DNA of 64,000 bases from 2-12-FULL-35-15 sp036386835 (GTDB taxonomy: Bacteria > Bacteroidota > Bacteroidia > 2-12-FULL-35-15), in the NCBI GenBank assembly GCA_036386835.1, contig DASVUX010000022.1:1-64000 (forward strand), in the 5' to 3' direction. The notes below the pieces were generated by a model. The model ran no database searches. It had not been told where the DNA came from and worked only from the letters and a program-made list of their open reading frames with translations. The position numbers and the translations under genes were made by a program. Shown here in pieces: positions 52,684 to 60,471 of this stretch (position 1 is its first letter; every line of letters starts with the position of its first letter).

Positions 52684-54162
52684 ATGACCCTTGAAACGAT
52701 GGAACCTACAAAAGGTAAAGCAAAAGGCTCTTATGAGGCTGAACTGAACGAATGGATCGGACACGAAAAAGCAGCATTGGACCTTATTAATGTAATTGGA
52801 AAATTATGGTATGAAAAATCCATTGAACTTATCCTTTTCAGGAACCAGCTTGTTGACCGAAGCGCAAGTGAAATAATCAACCTCCACCATTATGCAAAGA
52901 ATGTTGTTGGTAAAACCATCACTGTGGAAGCGACACTGATGATCGCTAATGAAATATATAAGCTGGAACTTTGCCCTTCAAGAATTGATATAGGGAAACT
53001 AGCTTTTGAATGGCTCCAGGAACAATCAAATTTTAAGAGCTCTACTGACTTTCTAAAGAACAAGCTTGCGGAATTTGTGGGTGCCAAACATACAATTACC
53101 CCTAAGGATGTGGTTCTTTTTGGGTTTGGGCGCATCGGCCGCTTGGCTGCGCGTGAGCTTATTGCCCAGGCAGGTAAAGGTGAACAGCTGCGTTTAAAAG
53201 CTATTGTAACCAGGGGCAATAGTAACGAAGAGATTATCAAACGTGCGGATCTCCTGCGCACCGATTCAGTGCACGGTCAGTTCCCGGGGACAATCATAGA
53301 AGATCTTGATAAAAAAGCGCTGATCATAAACGGTCATACTGTTTATATGATCGATGCCAAGAATCCTGAAGATGTTGATTATACCGCTTATGGAATTGAA
53401 AATGCATTATTAATTGACAATACCGGTGTATTCCGTGACAAAGCTGAATTAAGCCGCCACCTGAAAGCGAAGGGTATCTCGAAAGTTCTTCTTACCGCTC
53501 CAGCGAAAGATATCCCGAACATCGTTCACGGGGTAAATCATAAAACCGTTGACGTTAAAGCAGAAACCATCTTCTCAGCAGCTTCCTGCACAACCAATGC
53601 GATCATGCCAATCCTGGAAGTTACTCACAGCAAGCTTGGGATTGTCCGCGGACACATTGAGACGGTACACTCGTATACAAACGACCAGAACCTGCTGGAT
53701 AATTATCACAAAAAATACAGGCGCGGCCGTTCTGCTGCCTTAAACATGGTAATTACAGAAACAGGCGCAGAAAGCGCTTTAAAGAAAGTGCTGCCGCAAC
53801 TGTCAGGGAAATTTACCGCTAATTCGGTTCGTGTACCGACACCGAACGTTTCTCTTGCCATCCTCAGCATGACCATAGAGAAAGAAGTTACAAAAGAAGA
53901 TGTAAACAATATCATTAAAGACGCTGCACTGAATGGTGCGCTTGTTGAGCAGATCCAGTATATGAATTCCAATGAGTTCGTATCAACAGATGTGATCGGC
54001 AACCCGTGCCCGTCTGTGTTCGACAGCCAGGCAACAATCGTGGGGCCTGATAAAAAGAATATTGTTTGTTATGTATGGTATGATAACGAATATGGTTATA
54101 CCCGTCAGGTAATCCGTCTTTCAAAATACATTGCAGAAGTAAGGCGACTTGTTTACTACTAA
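52684..54162 (+). CDS. gap: Glyceraldehyde-3-phosphate dehydrogenase, N-terminally extended
   Basis: This 492-residue enzyme oxidises glyceraldehyde 3-phosphate in glycolysis. The usual GAPDH is about 335 residues; the NAD loop GFGRIGR here begins at about 145, so about 137 residues precede it. That extension is helical and charged. The catalytic thiol is C302 in A-A-S-C-T-T-N, and H-S-Y-T-N-D-Q (about 329-335) gives the partner histidine. The enlarged form is, as I recall, common in Bacteroidota. A terminator follows at 54183-54217. Confidence 0.93.
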   Translation: MTLETMEPTKGKAKGSYEAELNEWIGHEKAALDLINVIGKLWYEKSIELILFRNQLVDRSASEIINLHHYAKNVVGKTITVEATLMIANEIYKLELCPSRIDIGKLAFEWLQEQSNFKSSTDFLKNKLAEFVGAKHTITPKDVVLFGFGRIGRLAARELIAQAGKGEQLRLKAIVTRGNSNEEIIKRADLLRTDSVHGQFPGTIIEDLDKKALIINGHTVYMIDAKNPEDVDYTAYGIENALLIDNTGVFRDKAELSRHLKAKGISKVLLTAPAKDIPNIVHGVNHKTVDVKAETIFSAASCTTNAIMPILEVTHSKLGIVRGHIETVHSYTNDQNLLDNYHKKYRRGRSAALNMVITETGAESALKKVLPQLSGKFTANSVRVPTPNVSLAILSMTIEKEVTKEDVNNIIKDAALNGALVEQIQYMNSNEFVSTDVIGNPCPSVFDSQATIVGPDKKNIVCYVWYDNEYGYTRQVIRLSKYIAEVRRLVYY

Positions 54163-54182
54163 ATATCTAATTATTAGTTTTA

Positions 54183-54217
54183 AATCCCCGGGAATCATTT
54201 CACGGGGATTTTTTTTA
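54183..54217 (+). terminator. Terminator after the GAPDH gene
   Basis: AATCCCCG (54183-54190) pairs with CGGGGATT (54203-54210), followed by a run of T's to 54217. Confidence 0.9.
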
Positions 54218-54271
54218 TGATTCCGTGCAACTTTTAAATAAAGTGCAGTCTTTATAGTAAACGTATCAGAA

Positions 54272-54832
54272 TTGATTACTGCGATAGAACATACAACTGT
54301 GCATCTCCATTTAGTGGAACAATGCAAAACGGGAGACGAGCAGGCTTTTAAAGAGCTGTACACGCTGTATGCGAAGCAGATGTTCAATGTCAGTATGCGG
54401 ATCCTGAATAACAGGAATGAAGCCGAGGATGTACTCCAGGAAAGTTTCGTAGCAGCTTTCCGGGGCATCCGGAGCTTTGAAGGGAAAAGCCCGTTCGGCA
54501 GCTGGCTTAAACGGATAGTCATTAACAAATCACTGGATGTACTGAAAAAGCAACGGCATATTTTCCTGTCGGTTGACGGCCTGGATATTCCGGAAGAAGA
54601 AACATTCGAAGATGACAGGCTCACTTTTGAGACTGAAACTCTCCGGGAAGCAATAAGCAGGCTCCCTGATGGATACAGGGTGATCCTTACACTTTATCTT
54701 TTCGAGGATTATAGTCACAAAACCATAGCTGAGAAGCTGGGCATCAGTGAAAGCACTTCAAAATCACAGTACCTGAGAGGGCGAAAAAAGCTGTGTACGT
54801 ACTTAAAGAAAGAAAATAAAAATGGAAGATAG
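54272..54832 (+). CDS. ECF-type RNA polymerase sigma factor
   Basis: This 186-residue sigma factor has region 2 (about 22-90) with N-E-A-E-D-V-L-Q-E-S-F and F-G-S-W-L-K-R-I-V. Region 4 (about 125-180) has the R-L-P-D-G-Y-R and I-A-E-K-L-G-I-S-E-S-T-S-K-S helix-turn-helix. The first in-frame ATG would cut region 2, so the TTG at 54272 is the likely start. The anti-sigma/DUF4097 gene overlaps its end by 11 bp, as is usual for an ECF sigma and its inhibitor. Confidence 0.92.
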   Translation: MITAIEHTTVHLHLVEQCKTGDEQAFKELYTLYAKQMFNVSMRILNNRNEAEDVLQESFVAAFRGIRSFEGKSPFGSWLKRIVINKSLDVLKKQRHIFLSVDGLDIPEEETFEDDRLTFETETLREAISRLPDGYRVILTLYLFEDYSHKTIAEKLGISESTSKSQYLRGRKKLCTYLKKENKNGR

Positions 54833-56231
54833 ATTAAAAACATTTATTTCAGAACATACTAATGAATTAGATGTTCACGAGCCACCGGACCTTTGGGGAA
54901 AAATCAGCAGTCAACTGCCTTCCTCCCCAGCGGTAAGATCTTCGGGAAAAGGATTAACAAAAGGACTTTTTCTTGGAATAACAGCGGTAATCATCGGGGC
55001 TGCTTCCTGTTATTATTTAATACAGCCAACCCCTTCCGTGTCATCTTTTAGTTCACAGGAAAAAACAGGTAACGATTTGGCAGAGCCTGAAACTGAAGGA
55101 ACGGCTTCCCTTCCATTAACAATGGAGGTTACAGAGGCAGTAAAAGAACAAAAAGAGCCGGCTGAAGTTGTAAAGGCACAGCCTGTAAGTGATTACGTTA
55201 ATACTGAAGTTACACAGGAGGTCATCCCGGCTGCTGTTGCGGGCAGTGCTATCTCACCGTTGTCCCCTGTGTTAAACGCAGCTCATGATACACTTCGCGA
55301 TATTGCTGATTCTTTATTCAATGGGATAAAAACCGTGGAGATTGAAGGTGAATTTTTTGATGTATATGTAAAAACACATACTGCCGGCACTGTTCTTTTT
55401 CATAAAGAATCTCACATTACAGCTAAAGGTTTGCATTCAAAAATTCCGGTTTACAAAGTTATTACAGATAAAAGAGACTCTGTTTTAAGAATCCGGATTG
55501 ATTGTGACGGAAAAAAGGGCATTGTAATGATGGGTAGCCTGGTGATCGCAGCCACAATGGATCTTACGGTTCCTGAAGGCACTGCGTTGAGAATAACGAA
55601 TGTTTCAGGGAATGTGCGGCTCAATGGTTTAAAAGGTCCCGAACAAAACATAATCACTAGCTCTGGAGATATCAGTATACAAAATATAAGGTCGAACATA
55701 AACCTTAAGTCGGTATCGGGAGATATTAAAAGCGTGAATTGTACCGGGAACCTGAAAGCTGTTACCAGTTCAGGGAATCAATTTATTGAAAAAGCGAAAG
55801 GCAACATTGTAACGCAATCTGTTGCAGGAGATCTGAAGATCAGTGAGATCAAGGGAAACATATCCGCCACCTCCTCTTCAGGAAACCAGGTGGTCCGTGC
55901 TGTTATCGGGAACATTGAATGCAATGCCGTTTCAGGCGATTTAAAATTGAATGATTGCAAAGGTGAGCTTTTTGCAAAGACAAGCTCAGGGGATATTATC
56001 GGAAAAAACATTGACCTGTTAAAAAAGGCAATCCTGGAATGTGTTTCAGGAGACATCAGGATTGATTTTTCAAATGATAATAACCTGAGCTATGACCTCA
56101 GTACTATTTCCGGTGATCTTTCTGTGGACAATGGAAAAGTAGTGATCCGTGAGGAAAAACGCCTGTTGTATAACCAGGGGTCAATACAAGTCTCAGGAAG
56201 GACCAGTTCAGGGAACCAGATCTTTAAATAA
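54822..56231 (+). CDS. Membrane anti-sigma-like protein with DUF4097 beta-helix
   Basis: This 469-residue protein has a cytoplasmic N-terminus (about 1-45) with E-P-P-D-L-W-G-K-I typical of Bacteroidota anti-sigma factors. One membrane segment (about 48-67) and a low-complexity stalk (about 70-165) follow. The periplasmic C-terminal half is a DUF4097 repeat domain (about 170-469) with at least seven S-G-D-I or S-G-N-Q repeats, which would fold as a right-handed beta-helix. An anti-sigma factor linked to a sensing beta-helix is inference. Its start lies within the sigma gene (11-bp overlap). Confidence 0.85.
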   Translation: MEDRLKTFISEHTNELDVHEPPDLWGKISSQLPSSPAVRSSGKGLTKGLFLGITAVIIGAASCYYLIQPTPSVSSFSSQEKTGNDLAEPETEGTASLPLTMEVTEAVKEQKEPAEVVKAQPVSDYVNTEVTQEVIPAAVAGSAISPLSPVLNAAHDTLRDIADSLFNGIKTVEIEGEFFDVYVKTHTAGTVLFHKESHITAKGLHSKIPVYKVITDKRDSVLRIRIDCDGKKGIVMMGSLVIAATMDLTVPEGTALRITNVSGNVRLNGLKGPEQNIITSSGDISIQNIRSNINLKSVSGDIKSVNCTGNLKAVTSSGNQFIEKAKGNIVTQSVAGDLKISEIKGNISATSSSGNQVVRAVIGNIECNAVSGDLKLNDCKGELFAKTSSGDIIGKNIDLLKKAILECVSGDIRIDFSNDNNLSYDLSTISGDLSVDNGKVVIREEKRLLYNQGSIQVSGRTSSGNQIFK

Positions 56232-56232
56232 A

Positions 56233-56637
56233 ATGAGCACCTCAGGAAAAAAATTAGCCGCGGCTTGTTTAATCACAGTCACGTTGTTATCATGCGGAAA
56301 GGAAGAGCGCTCCAATGGGGAACTTATTTACAGGACAGGCAGGAACCTGGAAGGGGAAACGATGCTTGACAGGAAGGGATCTCAACTTAAGCTGGCAGAA
56401 AGTTGCCAGGATTGTCACGGAAGAACGGGCGGTAATTTTTTAAACCGTAAAGAATCCATCAGGTACAAAGATCTCTCCGACCCTTCCTTAAGGGATATAC
56501 CCTACAACGATAGCCTCATTTTTCGCTTCCTTGACCATGAACTGAAAAGCGATGGCTCGCGGGCTATAACACGTGTAAAGTGGAAAATGAACAATAGGGA
56601 TAAGAAAGACCTGGTTAATTTCCTGAAAAGCCTGTGA
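56233..56637 (+). CDS. Monoheme cytochrome c lipoprotein
   Basis: This 134-residue lipoprotein (lipobox L-L-S-C, C21) has one c-heme motif C58-Q-D-C61-H62 and a G-R-T-G-G-N follow-up. The C-terminal helix carries a W-K-M-N-N-x-D stretch (about 117-123) whose methionine may be the second iron ligand. It is probably an inner-membrane electron carrier. The ATG at 56233 lies 1 nt after the stop of the anti-sigma gene; a longer frame starting at 56149 would overlap it. It is likely co-transcribed with the sigma gene. Confidence 0.75.
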   Translation: MSTSGKKLAAACLITVTLLSCGKEERSNGELIYRTGRNLEGETMLDRKGSQLKLAESCQDCHGRTGGNFLNRKESIRYKDLSDPSLRDIPYNDSLIFRFLDHELKSDGSRAITRVKWKMNNRDKKDLVNFLKSL

Positions 56638-56638
56638 T

Positions 56639-57094
56639 CTATTCTTTTTTGTATTCCTTTACTTCTTCCCTCTTTACCAGCTCTCCACTTTCCGAAATAA
56701 GCACCTCGTAAGTTTTCTGGTTATATTCCAGATCGATCTGATAGCATACGCCAGCGGGTTTGTCAACGCGTTCTATGTCGTTTTCTTTATAGATGTCAAA
56801 CTGTTTAGTAAGACAGGATTTAACAGCTGCCGGAAGAGATTTATGGGAAACCGGAATTTCAGTCATTAACCAAACCGCATCTTTATTATACGTTACCGCT
56901 ACTTCAACTTTATCCCTTTCAAATTTGCCGATATAATTGTCGTAATCCATTTCCCATTTTACCTGCGGAGGATTCAGGTATGCTTTGTTCAGGGCGCTAA
57001 TAACGTTTTCTGGGACCGTAGAATGATCAACTGCCTGCGCAATAATATTTCCGGAAAGCAAAACAGCAGTGATCAGGAAGAATGCTTTTTTCAT
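56639..57094 (-). CDS. Exported PepSY-like protein
   Basis: This 151-residue protein has a signal peptide (M-K-K-A-F-F start, cleavage near N-I-I-A-Q at about 20). The mature part matches the PepSY-like (DUF2874) family, with V-P-E-N-V-I-S-A-L-N-K-A-Y near 27-39, a V-K-W-E-M-D-Y-D-N-Y segment (about 44-53) and Y-Q-I-D-L-E-Y near 124-130. The upstream frame extends to 57280, but the signal peptide marks the ATG at 57094. The function is unknown. It is divergent from the MFS gene. Confidence 0.8.
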   Translation of the reverse strand: MKKAFFLITAVLLSGNIIAQAVDHSTVPENVISALNKAYLNPPQVKWEMDYDNYIGKFERDKVEVAVTYNKDAVWLMTEIPVSHKSLPAAVKSCLTKQFDIYKENDIERVDKPAGVCYQIDLEYNQKTYEVLISESGELVKREEVKEYKKE

Positions 57095-57172
57095 GATTGT
57101 GAATTGTGGGTTGTTCAAAAATAAACTAATTATCTGAATAGCATACCCCGGCTTTATTGAACTATTAAGTGT

Positions 57173-57180
57173 TAAATTTG
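57173..57180 (+). promoter_or_regulatory. -7 promoter box of the MFS gene
   Basis: TAAATTTG matches TAnnTTTG and ends 5 nt before the ATG at 57186, suggesting a leaderless mRNA. Confidence 0.55.
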
Positions 57181-57185
57181 CGCGG

Positions 57186-58433
57186 ATGGCACCTCCAATC
57201 AAACATGATCCATTTGCAGCTTTACGGTTCAAGGAATTTCTTTTTTTTCTGAATACAAGATTTTTTCTCACCCTGGCCATTCAAATGCAAAGCGTAATTG
57301 TAGGCTGGCAGGTCTATGAGCTTACAAAAGATGTCCTTGCACTTGGAATGGTGGGACTTGCAGAAGCTATACCCTTTATTATAGTTTCATTGTTTTCCGG
57401 CCATGTTGCTGATAACTTCAACCGGAAGCATATAATTATAATTTTTACCTCCCTGCTGATCATCTGCACTTCAGCTCTGCTTTGGTTCTCAATGGAAACA
57501 ACTACCGTAGTTCAAACCTACGGCACTTATCCTATTTTTATTGTTATCGGGGGAATTGGTGTAATCCGGGGCTTCCTGTCCGCCTCTTTTCCCTCTTTCA
57601 TGGCGCAGATAGTCCCAAGGGAATATTATGCAAATTCAGCCACATGGAACAGCACGGCCTGGCATGTTGCCTCCATTGTTGGACCGGCAATGGCTGGCTT
57701 TATCTGTGCAGTAAGCTTTGTCGCAGCCTACCAGGTTAACATAGCAATGATCATTACTGCGATCATCTCCTTCTTTTTTATACGCTCCAAGCCTTTGCCC
57801 GCAAAAGAGCGAAAAGAAAGCCTGAAGGAAAGCTTATCAGCCGGGATTAAATTTGTTTTTAGCAATCAATTGATCCTTGGCGCTCTTTCCCTGGACCTGT
57901 TTGCAGTGCTTTTTGGAGGTGCGGTAGGAATGCTCCCGGCCTATGCGGATGCGATCCTTCATGTAGGCGCGGCAGAACTAGGCTTCCTTCGGGCGGCCCC
58001 TGCTGCAGGTGCTGTATTAATGGCACTGATTCTTGCCTATAAGCCACTGACTAAAAATGCCGGAAGGAATTTATTTATTTCCATTGCCGCGTTCGGGCTC
58101 GCCACCATCCTGTTCGGGATCTCAACAAATTATTACTGGTCTTTATTCTTTTTGTTTCTTACCGGTGCATTTGATAATGTCAGTGTAGTGATCCGCCATA
58201 CCATTCTCCAGTTATCAACCCCTGATAATATGCGCGGCAGAGTTTCGGCCGTGAACAGCATCTTTATAGGCTCTTCCAATGAGATTGGAAGCTTCGAATC
58301 AGGCATTGCAGCAAGGGCCATGGGTTTAATGCCTTCTGTGGTGTTCGGAGGGATCATGACCATAGCGATCGTGGGCATAACAGCCAGGCTTGCCCCGAAG
58401 CTGAGAACACTTGATCTGAGGAAGATTCAGTAG
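57186..58433 (+). CDS. MFS transporter, MFS_3 (EntS-like) family
   Basis: This 415-residue transporter has about twelve membrane segments. It begins with a conserved F-R-F-x-x-F-F-like N-terminus and a typical MFS loop D-N-F-N-R-K (about 78-83) after the second segment. The MFS_3 family includes the enterobactin exporter EntS, so drug or metabolite export is the likely role, though the substrate is unknown. It is preceded by a TAAATTTG box and followed by a hairpin (58446-58482). Confidence 0.92.
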   Translation: MAPPIKHDPFAALRFKEFLFFLNTRFFLTLAIQMQSVIVGWQVYELTKDVLALGMVGLAEAIPFIIVSLFSGHVADNFNRKHIIIIFTSLLIICTSALLWFSMETTTVVQTYGTYPIFIVIGGIGVIRGFLSASFPSFMAQIVPREYYANSATWNSTAWHVASIVGPAMAGFICAVSFVAAYQVNIAMIITAIISFFFIRSKPLPAKERKESLKESLSAGIKFVFSNQLILGALSLDLFAVLFGGAVGMLPAYADAILHVGAAELGFLRAAPAAGAVLMALILAYKPLTKNAGRNLFISIAAFGLATILFGISTNYYWSLFFLFLTGAFDNVSVVIRHTILQLSTPDNMRGRVSAVNSIFIGSSNEIGSFESGIAARAMGLMPSVVFGGIMTIAIVGITARLAPKLRTLDLRKIQ

Positions 58434-58445
58434 CTAAACGATAGT

Positions 58446-58482
58446 AGTGCGGCAATGCCTTGAAAGCAAACATTACCGCACT
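58446..58482. terminator. Hairpin after the MFS gene
   Basis: AGTGCGGCAATG (58446-58457) pairs with CATTACCGCACT (58471-58482), 11 of 12 positions. No T-tract follows, so it may act between two convergent genes without being a classic terminator. Confidence 0.6.
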
Positions 58483-58495
58483 AACACAACTGCTC

Positions 58496-58750
58496 TTAGC
58501 GCCTCTTTGCATTAAACCCGAAGGAGGCACCCATCCTTATCCCTTCTTTGCTGGGAATAACATACATGTTCACAGGAATGTTCAGCTTCCCTGATTTGAA
58601 GGTTCGTCCGACAGCCACAATAAAACCGGCATTTAATTCATACGATCCCCTGCTGTCCAGCCGCTTTTCAAGCCGGTATGGATTTACAACAGCAGAGTCT
58701 GTCCATTCTTTCTCAAGATGCCAGTTATTCTCATTTATCATAATAACCAT
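58496..58750 (-). CDS. C-terminal part of the split CsgG-like envelope protein
   Basis: This 84-residue frame holds beta-strand-like sequence typical of an outer-membrane barrel end (N-I-P-V-N-M-Y-V-I-P then G-A-S-F-G-F-N-A). It overlaps the upstream CsgG-like gene by 20 bp in the +1 frame. Deleting one A (58734-58736 on the plus strand) would join them as D-N-E-N-N-W. The first ATG in this frame (58750) is not likely a true start. A frameshift or sequencing error best explains it. Confidence 0.6.
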   Translation of the reverse strand: MVIMINENNWHLEKEWTDSAVVNPYRLEKRLDSRGSYELNAGFIVAVGRTFKSGKLNIPVNMYVIPSKEGIRMGASFGFNAKRR

Positions 58751-59759
58751 CAGCCTTGGTTATCAGGCCGAACGTTGGGCCGAATGCTATTTCCCATCCG
58801 TATTTATTATTCCTGAAGCCATTCATTACAGTAAGACTCGGAATAAAAACATTCTGGTTAAAGCCTGAGACAGTAGGAAGAAATTCAAACAATGCCTGGT
58901 AATTCCCTTCATTGAGATATTGCACCTCAAACTGATACCCAAACTGGAACATCACAGGATAGGAACCGAAGCCTCCCTGGTTCCTTGGTTTCTGCAGAAG
59001 GCTTCCTGCCTCACCTGTAAAATAAGTAACTCCGCTTCGCGGACCTGAAAGATTCACACTTGGCTTATCATCATTATTTGTTGAACTTTCAAAATTGTTC
59101 TTCTTTGTCAGGTAAGTTAAAAGCGGTTGTTCCACAGGCTGGTCAAAAAGCTGCCGTATAGAAACTTTAACCATGGATTGCAGCTCCTTGGGAAGGTTGA
59201 GATATTCTGTAACTTGTGTCTTTTCGATCCTGCCAGCCTTCACATCAATAATCCTGAAGGTAACTACGATAGTTTCTCCTATGGTTTCCACACTTCCCGT
59301 GAACATCTTATCCGAATTTATTGTTTGACCAACCTCAACAAGACAGATCTTTCCATAGCAATTGCCGATCTCCAGCTTATTTTTTTCGACCACATAAGCA
59401 ACATCATAGCGATCCATCACTTCAAATGTATCCAGTTTTTCAAGTTCGATCCTTACCATGTTGCCCATTTGAACGGGATCAATTCCCAGTCCTCTTGTGT
59501 CGATATTTAATACCGTCACACTTATTCTTCCCGTACTTTTTGCCAATGCTCCTTCCTGTGACTGCATACCTGTAAAAAGCAAAAGCAATATGCTTATAAG
59601 GAACCATCTTTTCGGAGCGAAAAGAGAATTATAGGATCTAGACGAATTATGAGATAGATTTAGAAATAACAAAAGATTTTCCACGGATATCTTTTCTCTT
59701 TGAGAGCCGGTTATCCATTTTCCTGTTGCCTTGTTCATGTGCTGTGTTATAAAGTTCAT
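58731..59759 (-). CDS. CsgG-like envelope protein, N-terminal part of a split gene
   Basis: This 342-residue product has a hydrophobic export segment at about 51-65. A CsgG/TolB-N-like alpha/beta domain (about 78-215) follows, with I-S-V-T-V-L-N-I-D near 77-85, V-M-D-R-Y near 113-117 and T-G-S-V-E-T-I-G near 154-161. A beta-rich region (about 235-340) then ends abruptly in a TGA. CsgG-type domains form export channels for curli. The next 80 residues continue in another frame. The first 50 residues before the signal are unusual, so the true start may be further in. It begins 7 nt after a 49-residue membrane ORF. Confidence 0.65.
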   Translation of the reverse strand: MNFITQHMNKATGKWITGSQREKISVENLLLFLNLSHNSSRSYNSLFAPKRWFLISILLLLFTGMQSQEGALAKSTGRISVTVLNIDTRGLGIDPVQMGNMVRIELEKLDTFEVMDRYDVAYVVEKNKLEIGNCYGKICLVEVGQTINSDKMFTGSVETIGETIVVTFRIIDVKAGRIEKTQVTEYLNLPKELQSMVKVSIRQLFDQPVEQPLLTYLTKKNNFESSTNNDDKPSVNLSGPRSGVTYFTGEAGSLLQKPRNQGGFGSYPVMFQFGYQFEVQYLNEGNYQALFEFLPTVSGFNQNVFIPSLTVMNGFRNNKYGWEIAFGPTFGLITKADGYYDK

Positions 59760-59766
59760 TTTTTAA

Positions 59767-59916
59767 TTACATTGATTCCCATTCCATAATATTTGAAATG
59801 AATTCCTGGAGCGTGACCTTTCCGCTTAAGCTGATAAGGCTGGCAATGATTAAAGCCACAATACAGCATTTGAGTATAGTGGTGTTTTTAGAAAGTGTGA
59901 TTATCTGAGTGTTCAT
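59767..59916 (-). CDS. Candidate 49-residue single-pass membrane protein
   Basis: This short frame starts at the ATG at 59916 and ends at TAA 59767. It encodes a 49-residue peptide with a hydrophobic segment (about 17-31) and a short C-terminal tail. It lies between the 102-residue exported protein and the CsgG-like gene on the same strand, 7 nt from the latter. It may be a real small subunit or just a leader ORF; codon statistics cannot settle this by eye. Confidence 0.35.
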   Translation of the reverse strand: MNTQIITLSKNTTILKCCIVALIIASLISLSGKVTLQEFISNIMEWESM

Positions 59917-59942
59917 GATATGATTATTTAAGGGTTAGATTG

Positions 59943-60251
59943 TTATATTGTAATTACAAGTCCTGCTTTAAACCTTGCGCCCACAGAGATAGCGGGGATG
60001 GGGCCGATTTCCGGTGTATTCATGAGATGAATGCCAGAGCCGGCCAGTATATCCAGAGAAAACTTTGGACGAAACATATTCCCATGAAACAACCCGGTGC
60101 CATGACTTTTCTCTTTAAAGGATTGCACTGCTTTCCTTAGGTCAAGGGTTCGGTTGTGAAATTTGTCCTGTGCGGGCATACATTTCGGGCCCTGGGCTTT
60201 CAGGATGTTTGCCGTTAGAATGATGACATGTATGAGTATGGTCTTTTTCAT
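59943..60251 (-). CDS. Small exported protein of unknown function
   Basis: This 102-residue protein has a signal peptide (K2-K3, cleavage near L-K-A-Q at about 20). A basic, glycine-rich mature part follows with one cysteine (C24) and C-terminal strands (I-S-V-G-A-R-F-K-A-G-L-V-I) that resemble barrel strands. No family is recognised. It heads a possible three-gene unit with the 49-residue ORF and the split CsgG-like gene. Confidence 0.55.
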   Translation of the reverse strand: MKKTILIHVIILTANILKAQGPKCMPAQDKFHNRTLDLRKAVQSFKEKSHGTGLFHGNMFRPKFSLDILAGSGIHLMNTPEIGPIPAISVGARFKAGLVITI

Positions 60252-60385
60252 TGGTGATTGATTAATAATTCCGGGACAAAACTATATACAAGGGACAGCT
60301 GGCAGAAACGGAGGTTCGCGTGCTACCTGGTGTGTTTAAGTAAAAGCCGCAACAACCAATCCTGTCATCTTCTGTTCTTTATAAT

Positions 60386-60404
60386 ATTTGCATTTTTTGC
60401 AAAT
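60386..60404. promoter_or_regulatory. Inverted repeat before the HTH regulator gene
   Basis: ATTTGCA (60386-60392) and TGCAAAT (60398-60404) are perfect complements with a 5-nt T loop, about 68 nt before the ATG at 60472. It is a possible self-control operator for the HTH protein. The rest of the 60252-60471 gap shows nothing else. Confidence 0.4.
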
Positions 60405-60471
60405 CAGTAAAGGGAATTATTATAAATTGCAATAGATTCCGGGGGATATACTTATTTAACACGAAAAAATC

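Noticed and set aside
54121..54624. A 167-residue ORF antisense to the ECF sigma gene
   Set aside because: It is a shadow of the sigma frame and crosses the GAPDH terminator.
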